NCBI RefSeq assembly: GCF_050908995.1
Contig: NC_135125.1
Coordinates: 8,643,011 to 8,707,010, forward strand
Length of the DNA: 64,000 nt
Direction: 5' to 3'
Source of the DNA: Andrena cerasifolii
Lineage: Eukaryota > Arthropoda > Insecta > Hymenoptera > Andrenidae
Below the pieces are notes generated by a model. It worked only from the letters and a program-made list of their open reading frames with translations, did not search any database and was not told the DNA's origin. Shown piece after piece: positions 36,435-49,400 of the stretch. The position numbers were made by a program, and so were the translations under genes. Position 1 is the stretch's first letter. Each line of letters opens with the position of its first letter.

Positions 36435-37418
36435 TGCATTTTAGTTACATTTCTAACATATAATACATTCGGACTCATTGTACATTAACGCAAACCTGGC
36501 ATTTCGCTCATAAAAACTGGTATTAGAAGAGTACAAACAATAAATCGAAATCTCCACTAAAACACAACACTCTGTACTCCGCGTTTTCTATTTTTCTATC
36601 ACCGTAATTAAGTTAATAAGCAATGCGATACTAATTATATATAAAAGGTACGCAGGCATTTCGTAATTCTTTTGACATGCTCCACATTTATACTCAGATT
36701 TAATCGTCAATAAACAGAATTCATATATACTTCCAACAGATTATTTTCGGTAATACAAGTCATACAATCGTTGCAACTTGAATGCATTTCAACGTCTTAG
36801 TTTTCAAGCATTAAATGTTAGTTATTGTTTTGTCATTATACAGGATCAGCTCAACAGGGACGCGCGCTTTTGGTCGAGCAGTAAATTACAGGTAATGACT
36901 TCTTGAACACCTTGTATATGAAATAGCGGTTAATTCTCTGAATAAATAGATGAATAAATAGAATAAATATTCTATGAATAAATAGAAATAAATAGAACTG
37001 CCATTAGATGACATTTGATACCATCGACAAATCATTGACTGGTCAAATTTGCTAATATAATACTGCCATCGATATTATTGATTTACGCGACAGTCGCGTC
37101 GCCCTCAGAGTTCATAAGTTTTGACCAGCGTGAAGTTAGTCGTCAATGAATGAGGCTCGCGTTGTAGGGTGAAGCGTGTGTCTGCGAACGATAAACATTA
37201 CCTTCGTTTGATTGTGGGGAATTGTTTATTTATCGTATTCTAACGTTAATAGAGATTCTACCACGTGTTATGTCCGTTTCGCAGACTAGGCAATAGATGC
37301 GCGATTCACGAGAACGTTGTGTTGGACGTGACATCGCGTTGCGCGGCATATATTTACAAAGGACTGACGCGTGTGAAATTTGAAATAGTCGCGTAGGACG
37401 TTCGTGACATAAAGTAGA
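36435..37418. other. about 1 kb intergenic
   Basis: Cyclin-Q 3' UTR with AATAAA-like signals near 36540, then AT-rich DNA with a short GAATAAATA tandem repeat near 36940-36995. GC-richer DNA around 37070-37150 may be the promoter of the next gene. No exon recognised. Confidence 0.45.
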
Positions 37419-39235
37419 ATGACTATGGAGCAAATGGACATATCCCTCCTGTTAAAGAAGGAGCAAGATGAATTTAACATCGAGGATATGGACGACGATA
37501 TCGCTAGTCTCGATGATATTAACAATCTTCTGTCAATATCGTTGCCCTCCCTCTCGGCGAACAAATCTCAATTTCCCACCGATGAGAACGATGAATTCCT
37601 TCGACTGACTACCACGGCACGTTTCTCTTTATTTTTATACACAATAGAACAGTACTAAAGTATACTTCGAAACGTTGAACTCTGGACTGCAAACGTTTGG
37701 TTCTTGATAGTGATTAGGAGTTTCGTTATAGAAACTCTCAGAAACTTGGAGTTTTACCTTTTTTTAATCCGAGTAAATTACTTACGTTACAGGTTCGTGC
37801 TGTATATTTCTCGTACCTTCACAAATGTCTGCTCACCAATTATATCCTCTGCTATAAAGATAAGCAGGAAGACATTCCGTGCGATCAATTAGAGAAATGC
37901 ACAAATCGAATGGAATTGCACGCGGTTCAATCGTCGTTGGAATCTAATCTGTATAGGCATAACATGCTGAAGTTGGTAAGTGTATTTATTGGTGTGATCT
38001 TGGTTACTGAAATTGATTAACAGTTGAAATTGGGACGCGTATAGATTTCAGACGTAAAGTCTCATACCTCGGAGAAGAAAGCCTATAAGAAATTAGTAAT
38101 ATTTTTAGAAACCCCACCGGTTAAAGTAGACGTCGGAGTTCAGACAATCAATTCGTGGGCAGAATTAGAGAGGGCGGATAACATTCAGAGCATTTGCATC
38201 ACGTCTAATTGCGAAGAGCTCTCTTCCACGAAACAGGAATCGCCCGTCAAAGTGGAGGGCGAGCAGGAGGAAGTAATCGATGCAGTTGAGAATGAAGATA
38301 CGATTGATCTGTCTAGTTACATCAATACAGCCTCGCCCACTGTGAACTCCACTTGCTTTCACGACATAGAACACAATAAATGTAATAACGAGTCGGACGC
38401 AGAGGTGCCTGATAAGATAGAAATTGACGAGGAAACAGTGAAAGAAGAAGAAGATAGCAATATTTTTAGTTACATGCAGGATAATACTGACGCTCCCGTC
38501 GAGAACAACCAATCCAGTATTCAAAATGAAGAAGAGAACTCGCAGGATTCGCTTCTGCAACACATGGAGGACATGTTCTGCGACAGCGATGACAGTAGCG
38601 ATCTCATGACGTTAATAGAGAAACACTCGGGCGTTAGTAAAGCCAACGTGGATCAGGAAATTACTAAAATGTGCTCGGAGATGAATTCTCTTCTCCCACA
38701 TAATTCCAATACTCCCGCTCGCGCGCTCGAAACCAAAAACGGTGCGAAGAGCAATCTTGTCAACAGCAATAACACAAGACCGTCGAATGCGGCTACAGGG
38801 AAATATAGCTTTAGTTATTATAAAGAGATGAAGAACAGGGAAGCTAATAAATTACTGGCAGAGAACGAAACCCCCGAAAGCAAGCAGAAGCGCAGGATGA
38901 ACAGTATTTGGTTCGTTGAACGTGTGTACCAGGTATCGAAGTTGAAAGCAAAGATGACGGAATTGTCGTTAAAAAATTATAGAAGACACGGGCGCGTGAA
39001 AGAGAAAATTATCGAACTGTTCGGGGAATCCGATGACGAGGAGATGATGCCAGACTCGCCGATTTGTATCGAGGAGCACTTGACTGCGTGTAAAGAGAGG
39101 ATAGCGCCGTGGATTGTAAAGCACTTGATGCCATTTTACAAGAAGCGAAGGATCAAAAACAGGCAGCTATTTAAAGTGGTCGCGAAGCATATAGCTGATA
39201 TGCTGATCATAGAGAACACGTTTCCCGGTTGGTGA
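37419..39235 (+). CDS. unrecognised acidic protein with a basic, helical C-terminal domain
   Basis: Exons 37793-37975 and 38045-39235 join cleanly in frame (GTTG/GTAAGT to TAG/ATTTC) to a TGA at 39233-39235. A first exon starting near 37419 encodes MDISLLLKKEQDEFNIEDMD; its donor could not be fixed, because the only GT near its end (37616) is in the wrong phase for 37793 but fits an alternative acceptor at about 37859. The central part is strongly acidic and Ser-rich, with many E/D runs. The last 130 residues are basic and helical, containing IAPWIVKHLMPFYKKRRIKN and QLFKVVAKHIADMLI. That tail is reminiscent of SRI-type Pol II CTD-binding helices, an uncertain comparison. Nuclear role is inference. 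Poly(A)-like AATAAA near 39267. Confidence 0.6.
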
Positions 39236-41006
39236 TCCCATTGAACTATTTCATTAAAATAATCGAAATAAACGTATGTACATTCATTACACTTTTTATT
39301 CTGTTTTTTTTTTCAGAGCAAGACTGCGTGAGCAAATATATAGACACATACTTCAAAAATAAAAAATTCATTAAAACTAAACAGGATGTGTACTTGTAGG
39401 TTTATATTACACGGTTAGCTCGATTGATTAACAAGGGTAAGATATCCTACACAGCGTAGATCACTATCGCTGCATTTACTTAAACCTTAAAAGTCTCGAG
39501 TCCGGGATTAGACGAGCAGCAAAATTGTCTATAGTATTAGGAAAGAGAAGTAGCAATAAAGAAGTACATATGTTGAGTAGTTGAGTTTCCAAAGACGTGT
39601 AAGAGTGGAACAAAGTGTAGATGAAGAAGCATGGTGATTTTCTTTCTTATAAAATTCGTTTAGATTTAAAACAGTGTATTTTGAACGAGTGACGCAGCTT
39701 CTTAATTTAACGAGTTCCTTACATATTTCTTAAACAAAGTAGAAGTTCTTATTAAGATGTCTCTACTAAACATCAAAGCTTTAAAGTAGTACGTAAGTCA
39801 CAGTCTCAATTCTTTTCTTTTTTATGATCTTATTATTTATATTGATATACAATACTCCTATTCGTATGAGTGTGTATGGGTGCGTATAAACGCACACGCG
39901 ATGTATGTACACTAGAATAACGAGAATATATTTAACGAAACGTGTCCTTGCAGTACGAACTATAACACAACTGAACAGAACTGTAAAGTAGTTTAATCTA
40001 TGCCCTGTACGCAGTCCCATCGATAGTTTATAAACTTTTTAAAAGTGTTCGCTTATGATTGTAAATTTAAAGAATACAAAAACACAACGTACAAGTTATC
40101 GATTTTACTGTTGATTCCAGTACAATAGTAATATTATGCCCGCATCTTATTCTCATAATAAAACAATAATTATATAACAAGGAGATTCATAATTACCTTA
40201 GTTATATATGCTTTACCATTAATGAACAAAGAATCGAGTTCAGTAAATTTCTTCAATTTCTTAACATTTCTTTATGTAGAGAATATCAAATTATAAACAC
40301 TTTGTAAGAGACGTATCTCCGTTTCTAACTGAATTCATCTTATCCGCCTAGTTGCAATAGCACTGTTTACAAATAAGTGTACGTGCTACGTACCAAGTTG
40401 TCCGATAGAAACCAGTAAGGTGAAGTATCAAGTTTTCATTCTATTTTATATCAGTCGTATCCGTTTGATGTTAAAATATTTCTATAAGCTACTTCAGAAA
40501 AGCAGAAGATATTCATTACTTTTCCTATTGGACAACTTGCGAATGAACAGCTTCTCGTCTTGATATTTCATTTTTAAGCCATATTTTGGAATTCATAAAT
40601 TTCATATATTTATATATTAATTGAACTGTTGTATACAACGTTACTCTGCGATCTCTGAAATTGATAAATATCAAATTATAAATCTTTCGTAGAAACGCCG
40701 GTATTACTAGAGTACCGCTTATAGAGAAACAAGGAGAAAGGAAACTTTAGTAGTCTTCTTAAATAGCCAATGGCGATAGTAACAAGTTCCTTCTGAATGT
40801 CCAAAGGTGTTTTTCAAACACAAGTAAACTTTCGAAAACAAGTATCGTAATTTCACATCACAGCATTGAAAGCTCGATTAAATATTGCATGAATACAGAA
40901 GGACCTTACAAAATTTTCATAATAAACTTTGGAAGTAATAAAATATGACTTTAAATATTGAAGGTGGGGGGGAGGGAAATATACTTGCGATAAGTCTTAT
41001 TGTAAC
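39236..41006. other. 1.8 kb between convergent 3' ends
   Basis: AT-rich DNA between the acidic-protein gene (+) and Sorting nexin-3 (-), presumably both 3' UTRs. No exon, element end or structured RNA recognised. Confidence 0.5.
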
Positions 41007-42442
41007 TTATGTATTACGTATTTTTCCAGGTACGTAGTTCTTGTCTATTATAGGTTCTTGCAGAAACATGTGTAAACATCGTTCGTTCTGTGCTAATGGA
41101 TGCCCTGCTATTCTGTAACAGTACGATTAATTTTCATTCCCTTTAACAAAGCGCGCAGCGTGACGAAAGCTAGTCTCTCCGATTTACATACTTATTAACA
41201 AACTCTTCTAAACCTTTTCTTCGGTCTTCAATAAAGTCTTCTTCAAAAATACCATCGTCTCCGCGGAAAGGCATCTGGCGCTTCCAAGCCTTACCGGGTA
41301 GCGGAGGCACCACAATCTGCGCATTTATAAGAAACAAGCGTAAGCTCGCTCTAAGCGTTTCTAAATTCTATGTCTATCTCGTAACTGACCTTACTATCTC
41401 TTTCTAATTCATTCCTTAACCACTCGAAATCGCTGTATCTCCTTCTTACTGTGGAATCTTTTACTTTGAAAACTGGAAGGTTTGTCTGAAAGAAGGAATT
41501 CCTTCGTTAAAACATCAGAGCCACTTCTTTGCTCTTTGGAGCGAGGTATCAAATTTCTTCTCGACTTTATCTAAATACGATAAAACCACAGCATATAACG
41601 ACGCATTCCCTACATTTTAGAGAATTCGTAATTCCAGCTTCATAATCTCAAAAAGCCTTTTAATCGCAAGAAGTCAAGCATAAATTAAAAGAATCTGTAA
41701 CCCATTCATTATTATCCTCAAAACGTGAAAGTACATTTCACTCAGTGTTAATCTAAGGTCTATAAATGGAGCCAACAGCCACGTATTTTTGTATCTACAA
41801 TTTTATCATCGACAGTAAGATAGCAGACACTGCCCATAATACAGTTGATTGATACCCGTAACGGAATTACTACCAACGTCATTCTTGCCAAGATTATTGC
41901 CCTGCTTGCTAGGAATCTAAATCTAACATGACAAGATACTTTGAGAACCCCATAGACGTATTCCCATGATATTCAAAATTGACAATATTGGAATTATCAG
42001 CGAGCACCAACTGCAATGCAGAATTCTTTTTCTCCCCCTCCCGCGGAAAAAGAAGGAAAGGAACGTACCCTACAAGAATTAGCTAAGGAATGCGAATTGA
42101 TTAACTTTCGGGCGTAAAAGTCTATCGAAGTCTGTCCACCTTGGACAGACGTGCGTGACATTTTACCATGCTATTTAAGCGGCAAAAGGGATTTTGAAGA
42201 AAGGTGAACCGACGGCGGGCGGTGCAACGTTAGCGGATAGAAAGGAGCCCCGCACCACGAGGGCATTTTCCACTTACCCTCATGCGAACTTCGTAATCGG
42301 TATATCGTTTCTTGCCGACGCCGTGCGTGATTGGATTAATCACGTCAATCTCGAGGAAATTCGCAGGCGCTGCGTAAGCGTCGTCCAGGGTCTGTTTTTT
42401 AACGTTTAAACGGCGCGTCGCGTCCACGGTCGTATCCGCCAT
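41007..42442 (-). CDS. Snx3: Sorting nexin-3
   Basis: PX-domain protein that binds PI3P on early endosomes and, with retromer, recycles cargo such as Wntless. Four exons (42442-42278, 41485-41390, 41316-41192, 41112-41007) give 163 residues, versus 162 in human. Visible landmarks are DAYAAPANFLEIDV at the N-terminus, the PI3P pocket RRRYSDFEWL (Arg71/Tyr72 region), VVPPLPGKAWKRQMPFRGDD, and AGHPLAQNERCLHMFLQE at the end. The third exon can be read through its donor to a stop at 41170, giving a truncated end, but the GTATGT donor and the perfect fit of exon 4 make splicing the better model. Intron 1 is about 0.8 kb. Confidence 0.96.
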
Positions 42443-43486
42443 ACCTTTCGATTCTAGATCGATGAAGTTGCTCGAGGACCGCCTAGAAAATAAATCACGC
42501 TGGACAATGAATCTTCGTCAAATGACAGCGGTGAGAAACTTGACACAATTCGTTCTCATGTGTTACGTCCCGTGGTCACGGCCCACCGAAGAGGATCTAG
42601 AAGGGAAACCTTGATGGAAATCGATGCTCGTATCGCGCTTCAACAAAACAAGAATATTCGATATAAATTTCTTACCTCTTATCTATATCCTGATAAGTCC
42701 GGCACAGTTTCGTAATATATCTTTTAATAATATCGCTGGTAACGTAGAATTACTCTGAGCGTACTTAACGCAAGCGGTTCAGATATTTTAAGAAGATGTC
42801 CGCCGATAAGGTGGAAGTACAGTGACTGTAAGTCCGACGCCAGCTCTAGAGATTATACGTTCCGCGGATGGAACGATGCTATTTAAAAATATTTAAAAAT
42901 TGATTATATATCGGTCCGTCGAGTTACGGGCGATACGCCGTCAATAGGATGAAGACGATGCACAGAAATGAAACTGGTTCCCGAAAAACAGGTTCCCGAA
43001 AAACAGCGCCCGATGGACGGTAAGTAGATTAAAATTGAAGTGATCGAATAACGAGTATTACAATACGTCTAACCGACAGCATCGTCGAGTATGCGTAATC
43101 GAAATATGGAAAGAATGAAGGCAGAACTGCATAACATCACGTAGACGATTACGACTAATCGTTGGTTCTCTGCAACGAGCATAGCAAACTATTTATTTGT
43201 CCAAACGCGATATTAAAAAATCTTAATTCATTTGAAACAATTTATAATTTTAGTAGGTCTAATTATTACCGAATGCTAACCATAATCAGCGTGCATTTGC
43301 ATAGGAAGAGGGGGGGGGGGGGCGTCGAAAGGAGAGTATACAAATTTTTAAAGTAACATTCTTTTATTGTATAAAACAAATGTACCCTCAGTTACACAAT
43401 CTGCCTATCTAACAGAGTTTCTCTCGACAATGATAACACCTCGGTATATACGATACAGGAAGTAACCAAATTGAAGACCTGGTGGC
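42443..43486. other. 1 kb between Snx3 5' end and Nmdar1 3' end
   Basis: Presumed Snx3 promoter and Nmdar1 3' UTR. It contains a tandem duplication GGTTCCCGAAAAACA (x2) at about 42976-43005 and a run of about 14 G residues near 43309-43322. No exon seen. Confidence 0.5.
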
Positions 43487-46400
43487 TCAGACTATGAGGT
43501 GCGAGACGTCCGCTGTGTAAGCAGCAGGTGATAGTCTGATATCGTCCGAGCGAGGGATCGGCCGTTGGCGGATGTCGCTGTCTCCTGGCCAGGCACGGCC
43601 AGGGCTTCGTGGCGTCATGTTAGACCTAGCTACCGTGTCCACTGCTAAACTGACAGTGGTAGGGTCGTTTAGGCCGTTACTCTGAATTCTTCGCTGGGCG
43701 GCTATCGAGGCTCGTAGAGTCTTCCGTTTCTGCATTAAAAAGAGCAAGGGATCGCGTCAGACGAGCTTACTGGCATCCGTTTCGTCGCCATCGGCTAACG
43801 CTACTCGACTTACATCGCGTTGTACACAAGTACAACTACTTAGTACCATACTTTGCGTATCTAATAGGAGGCTGAAGCCGCGATCCTACGTGTGTGGATA
43901 CAAAATACATTCGGAATACTTGAAGATGCTTGACTCTTCGGGGAATATAATGTTTCGTGCGTGCAACCTGCGGCGCGGGGGGAGTAAACGAACATAACCT
44001 TTTAAGATTCTTAATTATTCTCCATGCCGTGCGCGCGTGACTGCAGTCGCAAGCAGTCGCAACTGTGTGGCCCGCGGCGCTTGTTGCACACGAGAATGCG
44101 AGTTAAGAGTGTCTGAAGCTTATTTGAAACGTGACCAAGCTGACTTTCGTAAATGGTTGATGCTGTATAAAAGAAGCGATTCCAAGGCAAGATACAAAGT
44201 GTATTATTACTCTCTGTTGTGAAAGCCTGACTACTTCTCTCATCCCTAAAGCTTGTAAAGCGTGTGAATCGGTGTGCTTAGATCTATCGTGTGTTGGTTC
44301 GAAACTTCGAATCGATCGGTGGTTTTGTTATCGTTACTAGGTTTCATAGAAATCCCTCGTGTTGCTCCTATCTCGTCCTTGCTGCCTGCGGTTTACTGAC
44401 AAACACAGAATTCTGAGGAGTGGACAGCGAAAGATGTCGGAGAGAAAGTTGTTCGATCGTACCACAGGATCATCTTTTCCGTTTATCTTTTCCGTTACCT
44501 CGATCGCTCGCCTCCACTTGTCGGCGGCGTGTCTCGCCAGCTCCATCTTCTTCTGCTTGCGAATCTGGTGCTTCTTGTACGCTACCTCGATGATGATGAG
44601 GACGATGCCGCCGATGATCCCCACCCCGACCACTATGAACACGCCGGCCATGTTCTTCAGGCCCAGAGTGTTCGGGGTCTTCTCCAGTTGCTCGCATTGC
44701 TGTATGTTGTCCTGCAGGATCCAGTGGTTGTCCAGGCCCTCCATGAAGCCGACTGATAACACGCGAACAGAGATTTTATCGTAATCTGTAAAAACGGCTC
44801 CGCGTTTTAAGGTGGGATTTCCTAGCTGCAATCGGCCGCGACAGTCGGCGGCGGTCCCACTAGCGCAACAAAGACACAGATGCATACTTCTCCATTGCAC
44901 TTGTGGGACCGCCGCTGGCCGCGGCGGCTAGGAAATCCAGCCTTTAAAAGGCCCCGCGGTCTACGCATACCTCGTCGTATATTTTGCGGGGCCCTATGCA
45001 TAGACACTTATTATTATGAAATTTAGAAGTATAGCGGACTGTCGAACTGGAAAAAGATTTATTTCTCCAGGGTTAGACTCACTCAAGTGCGTCCCGCGTG
45101 CGACCGGACCGAAGCGTAGGCAATGAACGTGATGATTGCCAGAGCCTCGGTTCGGTCGCGACACCCTGGCGCGGTTCATCAATATATTTAGAGAAAAGGA
45201 CTTTCCCTTCGAATGGTTTAGTTATTTTTTTCTCTCTCTCTGCTTTCCGGACGACCGTTGGGCGTCCACGGAAATCGGCAGAAGTCTACCAGCCGTCGAG
45301 CGAGACGCTTCTCTTGTACGATCTTATGTCACAAATTGTGTGATTTTGTTGTTTCGTCATTAGACGTTTTTCTTATTATTGTTAATTGTGAGCAGTAATA
45401 TTCGTCCTCGCGAGCAACTTCCTACAGAAGTACAATATAAACTCGTTTCTTTTTGGCCCCGCACAATTTTGGTACCGGGTCGAAGGATTCTTACTCTCGT
45501 GAAAGTCCAGGATGGCCAGAGTCACTGCATCCGCCCATAAAGAGCCCTTCTGCAAGCCGATCCCGTAACCAGAACGGCCAAACAGTTCGCCGGCGGTCAC
45601 CAATTCGCAGTCCTGGGCGGCCTCGAACTCTAAGCGAGAACTGTCCCAGATGAAGGCCATGAGTTTCCTGCGAATAAGATATATTTGCAGTGTGCATCCA
45701 CTTCTAATGAAAAGTATGGATTAGAAATACCATGATCTAATAATAAGAGGACAAGGGAGATGTTACCCAATCTTTATGTCTCTGATGGCTTCTTCAGCGG
45801 TGTCGTAATTGTTGGCCTCCATCGTGCGATACATGTTTGATAGCTCGACCTGCCGGCGGAAGTACATGTCCACGGCGGAGCCCTTCACCGTGGCGCAGGT
45901 CAGGTTCTCCATGGTGTTCCTGAGCTGCAGGTGGAAATTGAATTTTATTGCTCGTTCAACATCCGAACCGCGGGCTGAGATCAATACTGGTGGCAGCGAA
46001 GTGGCATTAATGGAGTGGCAGTACATAGGGTGTACTAGAAGCAAGCAGCCAAATATTTCAGAGCTTATTCTACACTCCTTGGTTTAGACAAACTTTGGCT
46101 GCTTAGGTGCTTCTAAGTCATTTGTACTACTGTTACTATCAGCGGCGCACCTGGAGGTGAAGGACAAGGGGCCCTGGCACCCCCCAAAGCAAAAGGAAAA
46201 CGGAGATAATTGTTACCACGACTGAAGTAATTCAAGAGCTTTGTAAGAAGAAGAAAAAGCTAATCATCATCTAATGAATTTTATTGAATTTCCATTAAAG
46301 ATATTTTTATTCCTTCAACTCGGCTCCCCTGAAGATTAAACCCCGAGTGCGCTACTGGTAGTTACTAGACTTAAGGAGGAATTCTATTCTTTGGACTAAA

Positions 46401-49400
46401 AACATATAGCAAAATTTGGGATTCTTTTTTTTAAGAAACCAGTGATTCGATTCATCTGAAATTTGAACCATGCAGCTTTGAGGAAGCTGCAGTTTTTTTA
46501 GTCATTTTTAATAATAAATATGGTATTCCCCCTTAAGCCTGCTACGCTGAAGATGAATAATGTGGATTCATACTCGAGCATCGTTGATGCCAGTCAGCTT
46601 GGTCTTCGGTCGTTCCAGCACCAAGAACGCAGCCAGGTTGGCGGTGTAAGAGGCCACGATGATCATCGCGAATCCTGCCCAAACCATGCCCAACACTCGA
46701 GCAGAGAAGCTGCGCGGGGTGCCTGCGGAATTATTAAAAATCTAATCGCCATTCAGCGCGATTACATGTCGCCGGGCACGCAACCCCGTTTATGTCCCCG
46801 ATCGATCGAGTCAATTACGCTTCGGTGATGTAAAGGAGATAGCAGCTGCGGCTATAAATATGCTCCTCGAAAGTTCAATGCTAATTCCTCCCGAGATAAT
46901 AGCGCGAGTCCGAGGCATAGGTAGATTACAGGAAGGGTAAATGCTACGTAGACTTCAAGGTTTCCGATTTCTACTGCCGCGTATTATCGAACCTTCTCCT
47001 ATCCCGCTGTTGAGAAGGACTCCCCAGGCGAACCAGACGGCGCTGGACAAGTTGAGGGCGTCCTCTTCGGTGCCGTCAGTGTTTGCTAGCTTGAACCTCC
47101 CGAAGGGCGAGAACCGGTCGAGGAGGTACAGAACTAGAGCCACTACGTGCACCGATACCATCACCAGGATCCAAAGGGTGTTGCTGAATGGCTGCAGGAA
47201 CGACACCAGGGTCGACGACCTTGATGGCTGCGGGTGAAGGATCTCATTGTGAACTCACCGCTGCGAAAGTTCATTCATGAATTATTTAGAGGAGTGTATA
47301 CCTTCTTTTCTAGGATAGTGATGCCCTGGTACTTGAAGGGCTTGCTGAACTCTATGAACTCGGCGCGTTCAGGGTTGATGGTCAAAGGGGCGACGATCAT
47401 GTCCGCCCTTTCGTTCACCAGCTCCCCTATCAGCCCTGTCCACTCCTTCTTCCCACCGACTGCAACGTTCACGAATCGAAGGGTAAGGAGAAAGAACCGG
47501 GGATGTCTATTTTTCGTGATTTATAGCATATTTTGTTGCTGGCAACTGGGACTACAGAACTGTCGAATCACAAAGGGTTATAAAGTAAGATAACGTTAAA
47601 GATTTGGTATGCTGGTTAAAAACAGGAAATGTGCACCGCAACAGAATAAGGAATGTCCCCACTCTTTGCCTGAGCATAAGCTTCTGTCGTCAAGGTGACA
47701 CAGGAAATTATATAAGACAATTAAATTCATTGAACCTTGTTTCTTTACTGGTGGACTAAAGTATTAAGCGGCACTCCCCGGTCAAATTGCAAGAGAACAT
47801 AGGTGACTTTTATGATTTTTTCTAGAAAAAAGTATACAATGTATGGGTCTAAAACCTTTTGCTCTTTATTCTGCTACAAATGTAGAATATAGAACAATTT
47901 TTTTATTTCATTCAGAAAAATAGCTTCATTTTTCGGCGGTTCAAAGTAGAATGACCTTTAAAGTTTGACTTGCCCGTGAGCACCCTATTTCCCATGCGTT
48001 TATTCGATTAAAACAAAGATTGATTCTTTTTTTAGATGAATAAATATATTACTAACTAAAAGAAAAATCACATTCGTATCCATCTTAAAAAAAAAACACC
48101 TATTTTTAAGGCCGTCACACTGTTGATCCCCCTGAACTGCCTGTAAAATCTGTACCGTTAGGAATTTCATTTAAAAATTTTACCTGGTCATTCTTGAGAT
48201 TATTTCTGTATTAAAAAGATTTTTAATGTTTCGACCGGGCAGTGCGTTCAAAATTTAATTTTCTCGATAACGCTGTTTTGCGACACACCCTGTTCTTCCC
48301 CTTACCCTTGAATTGAGAAACCAGTGATCTACTGTCTAAAGTCTAGCTCCCTTCTCACCTGAGCTGTTCTTGATCACGTAGTTGCCGAACTGTCCATCGG
48401 GGGACAGAGCCAAGCTGTAGGTGAAGTTGATAGTCTTCGATAGTTCTTTCAACAGATCGATGCAGTATCCCTTGCAGCAGAAGATCCTCGTGCCTGGAAG
48501 CATTTAAGAAGAGATTTGGAATCCCCGGTCCGTGGCGGGTCGTTGGGACTTGTTTGCGCTTACTCTCGTGGTCGGTGACGTTGAAATGGGGGCAGAGAAT
48601 CTCTTCCGGTAGACACGGCTCACCGTCAGTTATTTCGCGCACGTAAACGAACGGCTTCTCCTCGATCGTGAGCACTTTTAAGTGCGTAGGGATCATGAAA
48701 CCCTCTGGCTTAGTTCTTAATCGGCCGGGCCACGTTATGTTCGACTCGTTCACCCTCAGATTCATCTTGGTGCCGTTCTGCGACGCGGAGGATCGATAAT
48801 TATTAAAAGTAACTCGGGAGGTACTAATTAAGCACCTTGCGGCTAGAGGGGTGCAGCTCCATATTTACCAACTTCAAGTAAATTATAAAAACTGTTCATA
48901 AAATTATGTTTCTGACTTAAAGACTCAGATAAAAAAAATAAACGACCTTTACTATTTTTTTTTGCTATTCCGACTAAGTGCATTTTTTTCAAAACGACGA
49001 ACACGTCACTTAGCAAACTAATTCTTCTCGCTTCTCAAAAAAAAAACTCAAGTCGCTTGGATTAATTTTAAAAAAGTTATACGATTTTAAAAATTATCCG
49101 AATATTTTCGTTACTCACTGTATATTTTCGCACGATACCTAAGCAGTAGTTATTGAATCGATATGTTTTCATTTCTATTTCTTGAAAATTGTTCAAGCCC
49201 GGAGCATTCCTATCGCGCAAGGTGCTCAATTAGTCACGTATTAACAAGGAGCACTTGTATCTTCGATCCTACTCACAGTTGGGTAAAAGTACTGCCCAAC
49301 GGAGACCCGCTCCTTGTCCTCCTTGATATTAATGATATCGTACTCGGCGAAAATGCGGTCCCCGTTGTCGTCGAACGCCACTCTTCCCGTAGCACCGTCC

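Noticed and set aside
41170..41192. Short C-terminus of Snx3 from read-through of exon 3
   Set aside because: The GTATGT donor and exon 41112-41007 restore the conserved Snx3 tail in phase.
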